Source: Pseudomonadota bacterium
Lineage (GTDB): Bacteria > Pseudomonadota > Alphaproteobacteria > Rhizobiales > Xanthobacteraceae
Reading direction: 5' to 3'
NCBI GenBank assembly: GCA_023422775.1
Contig: JAFAGM010000081.1
Coordinates: 1 to 64,000, forward strand
DNA: 64,000 bases
Made by a program: the position numbers and the translations under genes. The first letter of the stretch is position 1. The number at the start of each line of letters is the position of its first letter. The notes below the pieces were generated by a model that saw only the letters and a list, made by a program, of their open reading frames with translations, made no database searches and was not told the origin of the DNA. Positions 34,648 to 43,727 of the stretch are shown in pieces.

Positions 34648-35996
34648 CAGCGTTCATCCTGTCTGAGGGAGATGGAGGCGCCGCCGCCGTGGCTGTCGCC
34701 GGAGCGGACGGCATGCGCGGCGGCCGTTGCGCCGTGGCTCATGGTCTGGTGGCGCTTCATGCGTTGCGCCCAGGCGGGCGGCGAAGATGGACTCGCGCCG
34801 GCATCACCGGCGTTCGCGCCGCCGATCGTGCCCATTGTCGAGGATCCGCCGGTCGCCGCGGCGGCGCTGCGTGCGCCACCGCGATAGCTCTCGGCCATTG
34901 CGCCCGCCGCACGACTCGCTGCGCGGCTAATCGGCTGAGCTGTGGCGGCGGCTCCCGCGCGCGCAACACCGGACACACCGGATGCAACGCCCGCCGCGCC
35001 GCTCTGGCCGGCCGACGCGAGGCTGTAGGATGTTGACGCACCGCCGGCGAGCGCGGCACCGCCGCGCGCGGCCGCGGCGGTCGCGCCCATCGCCGCCCCT
35101 GCTCCCCTCACGGCCATGCCGGCTGCCGCGCCACCCGCCATGACGGCACCACCTGCGGCCACGGCCGTTCCCACCGCGGAGCCCGCGCCGAGTTGCGGGC
35201 CGCCCGAGATCAGGCCATTGGCGATGCCGGGCCCAAAGATGCCGAGAGCAAGGAGCGAGAGCGCCGCGAGCACGATCGCCATCGCGTCTTCGACGGTCGG
35301 CTGGTTGCCTCCGAAACCGGCTGTGAACTCCGAGAACAGTGTCGAGCCGATGCCGACGACGACGGCGAGCACCAGCACTTTGACGCCGGACGAGACGACG
35401 TTGCCGAGAACACGTTCCGCAAGGAAGGCGGTCTGACCGAACAGACCGAACGGGATCAACACGAAGCCCGCCAAGGTGGTCAGCTTGAACTCGATTAACG
35501 TCACGAACAACTGGATCGACAAAATGAAGAAGGCAAGCAGCACCATCACCCAGGCGAACAGCAGCACCACGATCTGGATGAAGTTCTCAAAGAAGGCGAT
35601 GTAGCCCATCAGGCCAGAGATCGATTCCAGGATCGGGCGTCCCGCGTCGAGCCCAACCTGGGCGACGCGGCCGGGACGGAGCAAATCGGCCGCGGAGAAA
35701 CCGGTCCCGGTCGCCTTCAGGCCGAGGCCGGCGAAGCTTTCGAACACGATCTTCGCGAGCGCGTTCCAGTTGCCGATGATGTAGGCGAAGACGCCGACGA
35801 ACAGCGTCTTCTTGACCAACCGCGCGATGATGTCTTCGTCGGCGCCCCAACTCCAGAACAGCGCCGCGAGCGTGATGTCGATGACGATCAAAGTCGTGGC
35901 CAGGAACGCGACCTCGCCGCTCAACAGACCGAACCCGGAGTCGATGTAGCGGGTGAAGACTTCGAGGAAATGATCGATGACACCGGTGCCGCCCAT
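34647..35996 (-). CDS. trbL: Conjugal transfer protein TrbL (VirB6 homologue)
   Basis: A 449-residue polytopic inner-membrane protein forming part of the DNA channel. About six helices lie between residues 20 and 270. The C-terminal 180 residues are very rich in Ala, Gly and Ser, a common TrbL feature, ending in a charged tail. It overlaps its neighbours by 1 bp at each end (trbF at 34647, trbK at 35996). Confidence 0.9.
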   Translation of the reverse strand: MGGTGVIDHFLEVFTRYIDSGFGLLSGEVAFLATTLIVIDITLAALFWSWGADEDIIARLVKKTLFVGVFAYIIGNWNALAKIVFESFAGLGLKATGTGFSAADLLRPGRVAQVGLDAGRPILESISGLMGYIAFFENFIQIVVLLFAWVMVLLAFFILSIQLFVTLIEFKLTTLAGFVLIPFGLFGQTAFLAERVLGNVVSSGVKVLVLAVVVGIGSTLFSEFTAGFGGNQPTVEDAMAIVLAALSLLALGIFGPGIANGLISGGPQLGAGSAVGTAVAAGGAVMAGGAAAGMAVRGAGAAMGATAAAARGGAALAGGASTSYSLASAGQSGAAGVASGVSGVARAGAAATAQPISRAASRAAGAMAESYRGGARSAAAATGGSSTMGTIGGANAGDAGASPSSPPAWAQRMKRHQTMSHGATAAAHAVRSGDSHGGGASISLRQDER

Positions 35997-36316
35997 CAGC
36001 GCGCCTCAGCCGGTTTGTTGTTTGGTGCAAAGAAGCGCCGGCGGTTCTCGGCCCAGACGCGGCGGCAGGTATCGTCGGCCGCAAGTTGCTCCGCCGTGAC
36101 GTCCCGGCAGCGCGCGAGATCGGCTGCCATCGGACCGCTTTTCGTCGCTGGAGGCACAACATCGTGGCTTGCATCATCGGTTCGGCTGGCCTCACCGATG
36201 GCGATGATGGTGGCCGCCACGACAACAGTGATCGCGGTGAAGCGCAGAAAGGAGCGAACGGCCGCATCACGCCCGTTTCCACCTTCTCCGTTGTCGCGCA
36301 GCCAGGCTTTCATCAC
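35996..36316 (-). CDS. trbK: TrbK-like putative entry-exclusion protein
   Basis: A 106-residue protein with one membrane helix (residues about 24-42) and a periplasmic domain with CRDVTAEQLAADDTCRRVWA, in which two Cys could form a disulfide. Proteins of this kind between trbJ and trbL are annotated as TrbK-alternative entry exclusion proteins; sequence similarity to RP4 TrbK is poor. The function is inferred from position. It overlaps trbJ by 4 bp. Confidence 0.75.
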   Translation of the reverse strand: MMKAWLRDNGEGGNGRDAAVRSFLRFTAITVVVAATIIAIGEASRTDDASHDVVPPATKSGPMAADLARCRDVTAEQLAADDTCRRVWAENRRRFFAPNNKPAEAR

Positions 36317-37059
36317 TGGAACATCCGCACTGTGGTCGGACGGTAGCCAGCGCCGGGTGTCAGGAAGCGGCGGAGCTGCTCACGGCCCTGCTCCTGCGCG
36401 GCGGCGCGTTGCGCGGCTTCGAGGTTCTGTGCGCGGCCTTGCGCCGCGACGGCGGCGGTGAGATCGGCAACCTGCTGTGTCTGCAAGGCGATGAGCTGGT
36501 TGCCGGCCTGCGTTGCCTGCAATGCGCCTGTCGCGGATTGGCTCGCGGTGACGAGCGACGACATCTCCGCGCGGTTGGTATCGAGATTGGCGACGACACC
36601 AGCATGGACCTTCATCGCGTCCTGAAGTCCTGCAACGGAGTTGCGCCAGCGTTCGCGGGCACCGTCGATCAGCGCCTGATCGCTGGCGGTCGTCGAGGCC
36701 GCGCCGTAGGTCGTGGAGAACGCGTGGTCGATCTGTCCAACGTCGTAGGCGATGCGTTGGGCCTGACCGAGGAGCTGCTGGGTGCGCTGGATCGACCCAA
36801 GGATCTGATTCAGCGAAGATTGCGGCAGGCTCGCAAGGTTGCGAGCCTGATTGATCAGACTCTGTGCCTGATTCTGCAGCGACGTGACCTGATGACTGAT
36901 CTGCTCCAGCGCGCGTGCCGCCTGCAACACGTTCTGCGCATAGTTATTGGGATCGAACACAATCTGTGCCGATGCCGGCGCGGTGAACGACAGTGCAAAT
37001 GCAACGGAAACTGTCGCGGCGATAACCACAGCGCGAAACCGCGAATGCTTGATGCTCAT
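36313..37059 (-). CDS. trbJ: Conjugal transfer protein TrbJ (VirB5 homologue)
   Basis: A 248-residue secreted protein. A signal peptide (residues 1-32, cleavage after PASA) precedes IVFDPNNYAQNVLQAARAL, the family hallmark, and long helical stretches with coiled-coil character (residues 45-75, 150-215). VirB5-type proteins are minor pilus-tip components. It overlaps trbE and trbK by 4 bp. Confidence 0.9.
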   Translation of the reverse strand: MSIKHSRFRAVVIAATVSVAFALSFTAPASAQIVFDPNNYAQNVLQAARALEQISHQVTSLQNQAQSLINQARNLASLPQSSLNQILGSIQRTQQLLGQAQRIAYDVGQIDHAFSTTYGAASTTASDQALIDGARERWRNSVAGLQDAMKVHAGVVANLDTNRAEMSSLVTASQSATGALQATQAGNQLIALQTQQVADLTAAVAAQGRAQNLEAAQRAAAQEQGREQLRRFLTPGAGYRPTTVRMFQ

Positions 37060-39491
37060 GATGCCTCCAGATTGGTCAAGTCAGGGATGAGGTCGGCGGC
37101 CCAGAGAAGGTCATGTGCGGAGAGCCAGCCTTGAACGAAGCCCTCGTGGCCAAACTCAGCGATCACGCGCTCGATGTCCGCGTGATCGGCCTTGGACGAA
37201 GCGGCGCAGAAGGCGAGCGCGACCGGACCGAGTCCGAGTTCGAACAGCCGGTTGCCGCGGCGGGATTGGCAGTAGTAGTCGCGCTTGGGTGTCGCGCGCG
37301 CGATGATCTCGATCTGGCGATCGTTCAGGCCGAAGCGCCGGTAGATCGCGGTGATCTGCGGCTCGATCGCGCGCTCGTTGGGAAGGAAGATGCGGGTCGG
37401 ACAGCTCTCGACGATCGCGGGCGCGATCGGGCTGCCGTCGATGTCGGAGAGCGACTGTGTGGCGAAGATGACGGACGCGTTCTTCTTGCGCAAAGTCTTC
37501 AGCCATTCGCGCAACTGCGCTGCGAAGCCGCCGTCGTCGAGTGCGAGCCATCCCTCATCGATGATGAGGAGCGTCGGGCGACCGTCGAGCCGCCCCTCGA
37601 TGCGATGGAACAGATAGGCGAGCACCGCGCCGGCGGCGCCAGTGCCGATCAGGCCCTCGGTCTCGAACGCCTGCACGGAGGCTTCGCCGAGCCTTTCCTG
37701 CTCAGCATCGAGCAGCCGCCCGTAGGCGCCGCCGATGCAGAACGGCCGCAACGCCTGCTTGAGCTTCGCGGACTGCAACAGGACGGCGAGTCCGGTCAGC
37801 GTTCGTTCTCCCACAGGAGCGCTGGCGAGTGAGGTGAGCGCGGCCCAGAGATGTTCCTTCAACTCGGGCGTCACCGTGACCTGCTCGCGTGAGAGAATGT
37901 CGACGACCCAATCGGCGGCCCAAGCGCGTTCCGGGGTGTGGTGGATGCCGGCGAGCGGCTGGAGCGAGACCGATGTTTCGGCACCGTCCGACAGACCGCC
38001 GCCGAGATCGTGCCAGTCGCCGCCCATGGAAAGTGCGGCGGTGCGAATCGACCCGCCGAAATCGAATGCAAAGACTTGCGACTTTGGATAGCGCCGGAAT
38101 TGCAACGCCATCAGCGCCAGCAGCACCGACTTGCCGGCGCCGGTTGGACCGACCACCAGGGTATGCCCGACATCGCCGACATGGAGCGAGAACCGAAATG
38201 GCGTCGAGCCCTCGGTTCGGCCAAAGAATAGCGGCGGCGCCGCAAAGTGCTCGTCCCGCTCCGGCCCGGCCCAGATTGCGGAAACCGGGATCATGTGGGC
38301 GAGGTTCAGCGTCGAAACCGGCGGCTGGCGCACGTTGGCGTAGACGTGGCCGGGCAAAGAGCCGAGCCAAGCCTCGATCGCGTTGACGCCCTCCGCGATG
38401 CAGGTGAAGTCGCGGCCCTGGATGATCTTCTCGACCAGCCGCAGCTTCTCCGCCGCAACGCTGGCATCCTCATCCCACACTGTCACCGTTGCGGTGACGT
38501 AGACCTGGCCGACGTCATCGGCCCCGAGTTCCTGCAATGCCATGTCGGCATCGGCCGCCTTGTTCGCTGCATCACTGTCGACCAGGACCGACGCCTCGTT
38601 GGTCATCACCTCCTTGATGATGGCGGCGATGCCCTTGCGTTTGGCAAACCATTGCCGCCGGATCTTCGTGAGCAGCTTCACGGCCTGCGTCTTGTCGAGG
38701 AGGATCGCACGCGTCGACCATCGGTACGGGAAGGCGAGACGGTTCAGTTCATCCAGGATTCCGGGATGGGTCGCGGTCGGAAATCCAATGACCGTCAGTG
38801 TGCGGAGATGAGCATCGCCCAGGCGCGGCTCCAGTCCACCGACCAGCGGCTGATCAGTCAGCAGCGCGTCGAGGTGCATCGGCGTCTCGGGGGCGCGAAC
38901 GCGCTGGCGCTTCGTCGAGACGGTCGAATGGAGATAGGTCAGTGTCTCCGAATCATCGAGCCAATCGACTTCCGGTACGAAGCCGTCGAAGAGTTGCAGC
39001 ACGCGATCGGTACGGTCGATGAAGCCGCGGAGCAATTCGTGCGGATCAGCGCCGGTCTGATCACGCCCCTCGTAGAGCCAGCTCTCGGCGCGCGACGCAT
39101 CCTCGGCGGGCGGCATCCAGAGGAACGTGAGGTAGTAGCGGCTCTCGAAGTGAACGCCGGCCGCTTCGAACTGCTCACGACGCTCGAGATCGACTAGGGC
39201 GGACGCGGCCTCAGGAAAGATGCTGTCCGGATAGACGGTTGCCGGACTGCGCTGCGCCTCGACGAAAATGGCCCAACCGGAGCCCAAACGCCGGAGGGCG
39301 CTGTTGAGGCGCGCCGTGGTGCCGATCAGTTCGGCCGGCGTCGCGCTGTCGAGATCCGGGCCACGGAAGCGCGCGGTGCGCTGGAATGATCCGTCTTTGT
39401 TCAGAACCACGCCCGGCGCGACCAGGGCGGCCCAGGGCAAATAGTCGGCAAGGCTTGCGGTGCTATTGCGATACTCGGAGAGGTTCATCAT
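37056..39491 (-). CDS. trbE: Conjugal transfer ATPase TrbE (VirB4 homologue)
   Basis: An 811-residue ATPase that drives pilus assembly and substrate transfer. Walker A VVGPTGAGKSVLLALM is near residue 450 and Walker B LLIIDEGWLALDDGG near 644, followed by the SVIFATQSLSDIDGS motif. The N-terminal VirB4 domain begins at MMNLSEYRNSTASLADYLPW, which sets the start at 39491; the 168 bp of open frame upstream lies over trbD. Length matches the family. Confidence 0.94.
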   Translation of the reverse strand: MMNLSEYRNSTASLADYLPWAALVAPGVVLNKDGSFQRTARFRGPDLDSATPAELIGTTARLNSALRRLGSGWAIFVEAQRSPATVYPDSIFPEAASALVDLERREQFEAAGVHFESRYYLTFLWMPPAEDASRAESWLYEGRDQTGADPHELLRGFIDRTDRVLQLFDGFVPEVDWLDDSETLTYLHSTVSTKRQRVRAPETPMHLDALLTDQPLVGGLEPRLGDAHLRTLTVIGFPTATHPGILDELNRLAFPYRWSTRAILLDKTQAVKLLTKIRRQWFAKRKGIAAIIKEVMTNEASVLVDSDAANKAADADMALQELGADDVGQVYVTATVTVWDEDASVAAEKLRLVEKIIQGRDFTCIAEGVNAIEAWLGSLPGHVYANVRQPPVSTLNLAHMIPVSAIWAGPERDEHFAAPPLFFGRTEGSTPFRFSLHVGDVGHTLVVGPTGAGKSVLLALMALQFRRYPKSQVFAFDFGGSIRTAALSMGGDWHDLGGGLSDGAETSVSLQPLAGIHHTPERAWAADWVVDILSREQVTVTPELKEHLWAALTSLASAPVGERTLTGLAVLLQSAKLKQALRPFCIGGAYGRLLDAEQERLGEASVQAFETEGLIGTGAAGAVLAYLFHRIEGRLDGRPTLLIIDEGWLALDDGGFAAQLREWLKTLRKKNASVIFATQSLSDIDGSPIAPAIVESCPTRIFLPNERAIEPQITAIYRRFGLNDRQIEIIARATPKRDYYCQSRRGNRLFELGLGPVALAFCAASSKADHADIERVIAEFGHEGFVQGWLSAHDLLWAADLIPDLTNLEAS

Positions 39492-39501
39492 AGAGCGAAC
39501 C

Positions 39502-39774
39502 TCACGACCGGAAATACGCGGGGTAGCGCAGATGCCGGCGCACCACATCGACGAATTGCGTGTCGCGCTTCGTCGCCCAGACGGCTGCGAAGTGACCGAC
39601 GGCCCAGAGCGCGAGGCCGATGAGCCACAGCCGCAAACCGAGGCTGACCGCCGCGGCAAGCGTGCCGTTGGCGATGGCGACCGCGCGCGGCGCGCCGCCG
39701 AGGAGGATCGGATCGGTCAGCGCGCGATGGACCGGCGCATGGAAGCCGGCAACGGGCTCGCTTGCCTGCGTCAC
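39502..39774 (-). CDS. trbD: Conjugal transfer protein TrbD (VirB3 homologue)
   Basis: A 90-residue inner-membrane protein. FHAPVHRALTDPILLGGAPR is the conserved N-terminal segment, followed by two close hydrophobic segments (residues 30-70) and an RHLRYPAYF-type tail. VirB3-like proteins associate with the TrbE ATPase. It overlaps trbC by 4 bp and ends 10 bp before trbE. Confidence 0.92.
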   Translation of the reverse strand: MTQASEPVAGFHAPVHRALTDPILLGGAPRAVAIANGTLAAAVSLGLRLWLIGLALWAVGHFAAVWATKRDTQFVDVVRRHLRYPAYFRS

Positions 39775-40103
39775 AGCAGCGCTCCGCCGCCGAACGAGAA
39801 GAACGACAGGAAGAAGCTCGACGCGGCGAACGCGATCGAGAGACCGAACACAATCTGGATCAGGCGCCGGAACCCGCCCGAGGAGTCGCCGAATGCCAGC
39901 GTCAGCCCGGTGACGATGATGATGATTACGGCGATGATCTTGGCGACGGGTCCTTCGACCGAGTCGAGAACCTTCTGAAGCGGCGCTTCCCAGGGCATCG
40001 AAGAGCCAGCGGCATTAGCCGAAGACGCCGAAATCACAGCGATTGCAAGAGCAGCGGTAAGCGTTGCGACCTGCGAGCGCAGGCCGCGGGACAATGCGGT
40101 CAT
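39771..40103 (-). CDS. trbC: Conjugal transfer pilin TrbC (VirB2 homologue)
   Basis: A 110-residue prepilin. A long signal peptide (cleavage near SSANA, residue 32) is followed by two hydrophobic helices at about 52-72 and 85-105 separated by a short polar loop (GDSSGGFRR), the VirB2 topology. In IncP the pilin is cyclised by TraF; a traF gene is present at 60615. The start at 40103 overlaps trbB by 4 bp. Confidence 0.92.
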   Translation of the reverse strand: MTALSRGLRSQVATLTAALAIAVISASSANAAGSSMPWEAPLQKVLDSVEGPVAKIIAVIIIIVTGLTLAFGDSSGGFRRLIQIVFGLSIAFAASSFFLSFFSFGGGALL

Positions 40104-41098
40104 GGGTGGTCTCCGTTGGATGTTGATGTTCCGCCCGCCTCGGACGGGAGAACGAGGTAATCGCCTGTTGTCGAATCGAGTCCGGCGATGAACGCGAGTT
40201 CGGCGAGGCGGCGCTGCGAACCACGCCCCGCGAGCACCGCGACGATGTTGATCGTCTCCGCGATCAGAGCGCGCGGCACCGTGATGACGGCTTCCTGGAT
40301 GAGTTGCTCGAGGCGCCGCAATGCACCGAGCGCGGTGCCGGCATGGATCGTGCCGATGCCGCCGGGATGGCCGGTACCCCATGCCTTCAAGAGGTCCAGC
40401 GCCTCGGCTCCGCGCACCTCGCCGATCGGAATGCGATCGGGGCGCAGTCGCAGCGAGGAGCGAACCAGGTCGGAGAGCGTGGCCACGCCGTCCTTGGTGC
40501 GCAGCGCGACAAGATTCTGCGCCGCGCATTGCAGCTCGCGGGTATCCTCGATCAGCACCACGCGGTCGGATGACTTGGCGACTTCTGCGAGCAGCGCGTT
40601 GGTGAGCGTGGTCTTGCCGGTCGAGGTGCCGCCGGCAACGAGGATGTTGCGGCGTTCGACGACAGCTTTGCGGAGGACCCCCGCCTGCGCGGCTGTCATG
40701 ATCCTGGCCGCCGCATAGTCATCGAGCGTGAAGACCGCGACAGCGGGTTTGCGGATCGAGAACGCCGCCGCGGACACGACCGGCGGCAGAAGTCCCTCGA
40801 ACCTCTCCCCCGTTCCGGGCAACTCGGCGGAGACGCGCGGTGCGCCGGCATGCACTTCCGCACCGACATGATGCGCGACCAAACGGATGATGCGCTCGCC
40901 GTCCGCCGCACCCAGCGTTGAACCGGTATCGGACAGTCCTTCGGAGAGACGGTCGATCCAGAGGCGACCGTCGGGATTGAGCATCACCTCAACGACGGCA
41001 GGGTCTTCCAGGAAGGTGGCGATGTCCGGCCCGAGCGCCGTGCGCAGCATGCGGGCACCGCGCGTGACCGCTTCTGCCTTGGGTGTCGTGTTCCCCAT
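40100..41098 (-). CDS. trbB: Conjugal transfer ATPase TrbB (VirB11 homologue)
   Basis: A 332-residue hexameric traffic ATPase. Walker A VAGGTSTGKTTLTNALL is near residue 152, the Asp box is VVLIEDTRELQC, and the His box and Walker B regions are in HAGTALGALRRLEQLI and GEVRGAEALDLLKAW. It is the first gene of the contiguous trb operon. The ribbon-helix-helix gene found next to trbB in related elements is about 11.8 kb away here (52893-53342), with iron-uptake cargo between. Confidence 0.94.
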   Translation of the reverse strand: MGNTTPKAEAVTRGARMLRTALGPDIATFLEDPAVVEVMLNPDGRLWIDRLSEGLSDTGSTLGAADGERIIRLVAHHVGAEVHAGAPRVSAELPGTGERFEGLLPPVVSAAAFSIRKPAVAVFTLDDYAAARIMTAAQAGVLRKAVVERRNILVAGGTSTGKTTLTNALLAEVAKSSDRVVLIEDTRELQCAAQNLVALRTKDGVATLSDLVRSSLRLRPDRIPIGEVRGAEALDLLKAWGTGHPGGIGTIHAGTALGALRRLEQLIQEAVITVPRALIAETINIVAVLAGRGSQRRLAELAFIAGLDSTTGDYLVLPSEAGGTSTSNGDHP

Positions 41099-41122
41099 TT
41101 TGCCCCCGGCGCTGCACCGGCA

Positions 41123-41368
41123 TCAGAAGATGGGCCGGACATCGGGGACGAATAGAAGAAGCAGGACTCGGTGCCGCGCAACAAGAGTCAGATGCTCATC
41201 GTAACGAAGCGAAAAAATACAGGAGCCGTCGTAATCTGCCCGCAACGCGAGGCCGACTTCGACGTTCTCACGGTGTAGGCGATGGCCTTGATGGGCGGTT
41301 CGATTCCAGACCAGGGAAAGCGTGAGGCTCGGAATCGCAGTCCCATCTCGGTCACATCGCCCCTGCAT
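41123..41368 (-). CDS. Possible small ORF upstream of trbB
   Basis: An 81-codon frame ending 24 bp before trbB. The translation contains a plausible hydrophobic stretch (LVARHRVLLLLFV), but there is no Shine-Dalgarno sequence and no recognised domain. It occupies most of the 307-bp gap between trbB and the PepSY gene, which must also carry divergent promoters. It may be non-coding. Confidence 0.2.
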   Translation of the reverse strand: MQGRCDRDGTAIPSLTLSLVWNRTAHQGHRLHRENVEVGLALRADYDGSCIFSLRYDEHLTLVARHRVLLLLFVPDVRPIF

Positions 41369-41405
41369 TGTTATGCTTAGTTAGTAGGGAGATAGGAGGA
41401 TCGCT

Positions 41406-41657
41406 ATGCAGATAATCCTGATAAGCCTTGTGGCCATACTTTTAATGGCAAGCGATGCGATTGCCGGACGAACGGTCACCGACGAAGAACGAACGCGTCT
41501 GGTGGCGGCGCTGACAGCGCAAGGCTGTTCTGGCGGGAAGATGGAGTTCGACGACGGGAAATTCGAGGTCGACGACGCCGTCTGCGCAGATGGCAAAAAG
41601 TACGACCTCGACTTCGATACATCATTTCTTCTGATCAGAAAGAAGATCGAGGATTAG
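41406..41657 (+). CDS. Small secreted PepSY-like protein
   Basis: An 83-residue exported protein. A signal peptide (residues 1-20, SDAIA) precedes a single small PepSY-type domain: TDEERTRLVAALTAQGCSGG, then KMEFDDGKFEVDDAVCADGK, and YDLDFDTSFLLIRKKIED. Two Cys may form a disulfide. It has a strong GGAGG leader. It is the only plus-strand gene in the iron cargo and reads toward the LysR gene. PepSY proteins often accompany TonB systems and histidine kinases. Confidence 0.7.
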   Translation: MQIILISLVAILLMASDAIAGRTVTDEERTRLVAALTAQGCSGGKMEFDDGKFEVDDAVCADGKKYDLDFDTSFLLIRKKIED

Positions 41658-41673
41658 TCCTCAACTCTTGGTT

Positions 41674-42615
41674 TTATCGCAGCGAGAGCGTTCGCGTGTC
41701 GTCAGCAGTCGCCACTGCCAATGGGACCGCTGGATGGGTCTGCAGCGCGGTCAGGAATTGCTTCAGAGCCGGGTTGTCGTTGTTGCGCCGGTAGTAGGCG
41801 ACGAAACCGAGACGGGTCGGCCCATTGCCGTCGCGCACTTCCCGAAACACGACCCCGGGCCACGGTGGGACGCAGGACGACTCGCAGGCGAGCGTGATAC
41901 CCCGCTCCCCGTCGACGGCACTGATCATTGCACTGTGGTGGGCTTTCACATGCTTGATGACGGGCCGGTCGCCAGGCAAAGCCAGCTTGCTGAGCAGGAT
42001 ATCCCTGATCTCCGGCCCCGGATCACGCAGGCTCATTACGAAACGCTCGCTCTTCAGGTCGGTCCAATACACGAAGTCGCGTTCGGTAAGTGCATGTGTT
42101 TTTGGGAATGCGACCATGACTCGTTCGGACCAGAGGCTCAAATGCGCATAATCGCGATGGGCCGGCTCGCCAAGAACGAGAGCGATGTCGATGGTGCCGC
42201 GGTCGAGAAGCGGGATGAGCGCGATGCGGTCATCTTCAATGAGGTTGATGTCGACCCGCGGATGCTGCTGAGCAAAGCTGAATACCGTGTCACGCAATGG
42301 GCCAGCCAACGCCGTATAGAATCCGATCTGAAGCCGGCCCGCGTCTCCGACTTTGGCGGCTTTGGCACGGTTCTCCATCCCCTCCAACTCGGCGAGCACG
42401 CGTCTTGCCGAGGCGACGAAGGCTTCGCCTTCCGGGGTCAGATACGCACCTCCAGTGGTCCGCACGAAGAGCAGGATTCCGAGACGGTCTTCAAGCTCGC
42501 GAATGCGTTTGCTCAGGGTTGGCTGGGTTATGTTGAGCGAGGCCGCTGCGCGACGAAAACTGCGGTGCTCAGCAGCAGCGACGACATAGCGCAGATGGGG
42601 AACTTCCACGCACAT
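41674..42615 (-). CDS. LysR family transcriptional regulator
   Basis: A 313-residue LTTR. The N-terminal winged helix contains AEHRSFRRAAASLNITQP (recognition helix near residues 20-38), followed by a periplasmic-binding-protein-like effector domain. The start at 42615 (MCVEVPHLRYV) sits directly before the helix-turn-helix; the longer frame is not conserved in appearance. Upstream by 13 bp on the same strand is the alpha-CTD-like gene, so both are probably co-transcribed. Target genes are unknown; LysR genes are frequent neighbours of trb operons in related elements. Confidence 0.87.
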   Translation of the reverse strand: MCVEVPHLRYVVAAAEHRSFRRAAASLNITQPTLSKRIRELEDRLGILLFVRTTGGAYLTPEGEAFVASARRVLAELEGMENRAKAAKVGDAGRLQIGFYTALAGPLRDTVFSFAQQHPRVDINLIEDDRIALIPLLDRGTIDIALVLGEPAHRDYAHLSLWSERVMVAFPKTHALTERDFVYWTDLKSERFVMSLRDPGPEIRDILLSKLALPGDRPVIKHVKAHHSAMISAVDGERGITLACESSCVPPWPGVVFREVRDGNGPTRLGFVAYYRRNNDNPALKQFLTALQTHPAVPLAVATADDTRTLSLR

Positions 42616-42628
42616 GGCGGGCCTCCTC

Positions 42629-43066
42629 TCAGTTCGGAGGCCGCAGTGAGGCTCCCCTCTCCTCGAGCCAGAGCTGGATCTCGGCGGCCGTGGCGCTGCC
42701 GATACCCGGCTCGGCGAGAAGCTCGTCCCACGAATAAGCGGAGACGATCCTGAGCAGGTTCTTCGCCCGCGTCGGCAGCGTTCTGCCCCCGACCCGGGCG
42801 TGGCGGCCACGGAGCAGCGCCTTGACAGCGTGGCGGGTCAGGCGTCTGGTTGCATCAGAATTGTTGATCTTGGGACTCAAGGCGCGCGCATCCTCCAACG
42901 ATATCCGCAGGGTTTCCCCGATTGCCGCATGATCGAAGTCGATCATGTGCAGGATCGCAATCTGGTCGCGCAGCCGCGCGAGCAAGCCGCGGGTGGTTCG
43001 CCGCATCGGCTGAAGTAACGGCCGCGGCAGAGGTTTTCGGGCGAACATCACAACGGTGCTTTGCAT
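42629..43066 (-). CDS. Small protein with RNA polymerase alpha-CTD-like (helix-hairpin-helix) domain
   Basis: A 145-residue basic protein. The C-terminal 50 residues, LPTRAKNLLRIV through SWDELLAEPGIGSATAAEIQ and LWLEERGASLRP, resemble the RpoA C-terminal domain (pattern: L-S-R-A-x-N-x-L, then D-L, a G-x-G-x-x-x-x-x-E-I turn and an L-x-x-x-G-x-x-L ending). The N-terminal 90 residues are helical and unrecognised. It is encoded just upstream of a LysR regulator. Function is unknown; DNA or promoter binding is inferred from the domain. Confidence 0.6.
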   Translation of the reverse strand: MQSTVVMFARKPLPRPLLQPMRRTTRGLLARLRDQIAILHMIDFDHAAIGETLRISLEDARALSPKINNSDATRRLTRHAVKALLRGRHARVGGRTLPTRAKNLLRIVSAYSWDELLAEPGIGSATAAEIQLWLEERGASLRPPN

Positions 43067-43112
43067 ACGAGCCTCCCTTTGCTTTTTTTGATCAGATCAC
43101 GAACCGGGGTCC

Positions 43113-43727
43113 TTACCTTGCAAGTTGAACCATTCGATCGAGTGCGGCGCCGAATCCATTCAACGACACATTGAAGGTGACGGCTTCGCCGCTCGACAAA
43201 TTGAGCGATGCGACAACGAGCTTGCTCCCCTTGCGCATGGCATCGGTCGCCACCATCGGAAAGCTCACCGGCAGGAGGCAACCCTGCGGCACGCAGGTCG
43301 AGAACCGCAGGCCCTTGCCGAGGTCCTTGTCATCGAGCTTGAGGATCGCGCCGCTGTCGAGATTGAGTCCGAACGGCATCAGGATGGTGCCATCGGTTTT
43401 GCCATCCGCTGGTGGGCGAAGCTCAATGGCATAGATGCGCTGTCCGGTCTGGTTGTTGCCCTGTGCCTGAGACAGAAGGCAGGTCTTCTGCCGATCGGCG
43501 ATCCGGCAATCCACCGTCCAGTCGCCATAGGTCTCGTTGATCGATGACGCGCCGTTCGGCAGCGTTACAGCCGGCGTCGCCGGTTGCTGCACGGCTGGAG
43601 CTTGCGCGCGAGCGGCAGGACGTGGCGCCGGCATCGGTTGCTGTGCAAACGCCACATTCGTCATCGTCGTCAGGACGGCGGTGACGAAAGACAGCAATAA
43701 TTGTGAAGCGGGGCTTCGAGAGATCAT
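43113..43727 (-). CDS. Invasion-associated locus B (IalB) family protein
   Basis: A 204-residue exported protein. A signal peptide (cleavage near VAFA, residue 28) and a Pro/Ala/Gln linker precede the IalB domain: INETYGDWTVDCRIADRQKT, CLLSQAQGNNQTG, and GLRFSTCVPQGCLLPVSF. The family is periplasmic and widespread in rhizobia with no defined biochemical role. The start overlaps the tonB stop by 4 bp, so it is the last gene of the exbB-exbD-tonB operon. Confidence 0.85.
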   Translation of the reverse strand: MISRSPASQLLLSFVTAVLTTMTNVAFAQQPMPAPRPAARAQAPAVQQPATPAVTLPNGASSINETYGDWTVDCRIADRQKTCLLSQAQGNNQTGQRIYAIELRPPADGKTDGTILMPFGLNLDSGAILKLDDKDLGKGLRFSTCVPQGCLLPVSFPMVATDAMRKGSKLVVASLNLSSGEAVTFNVSLNGFGAALDRMVQLAR

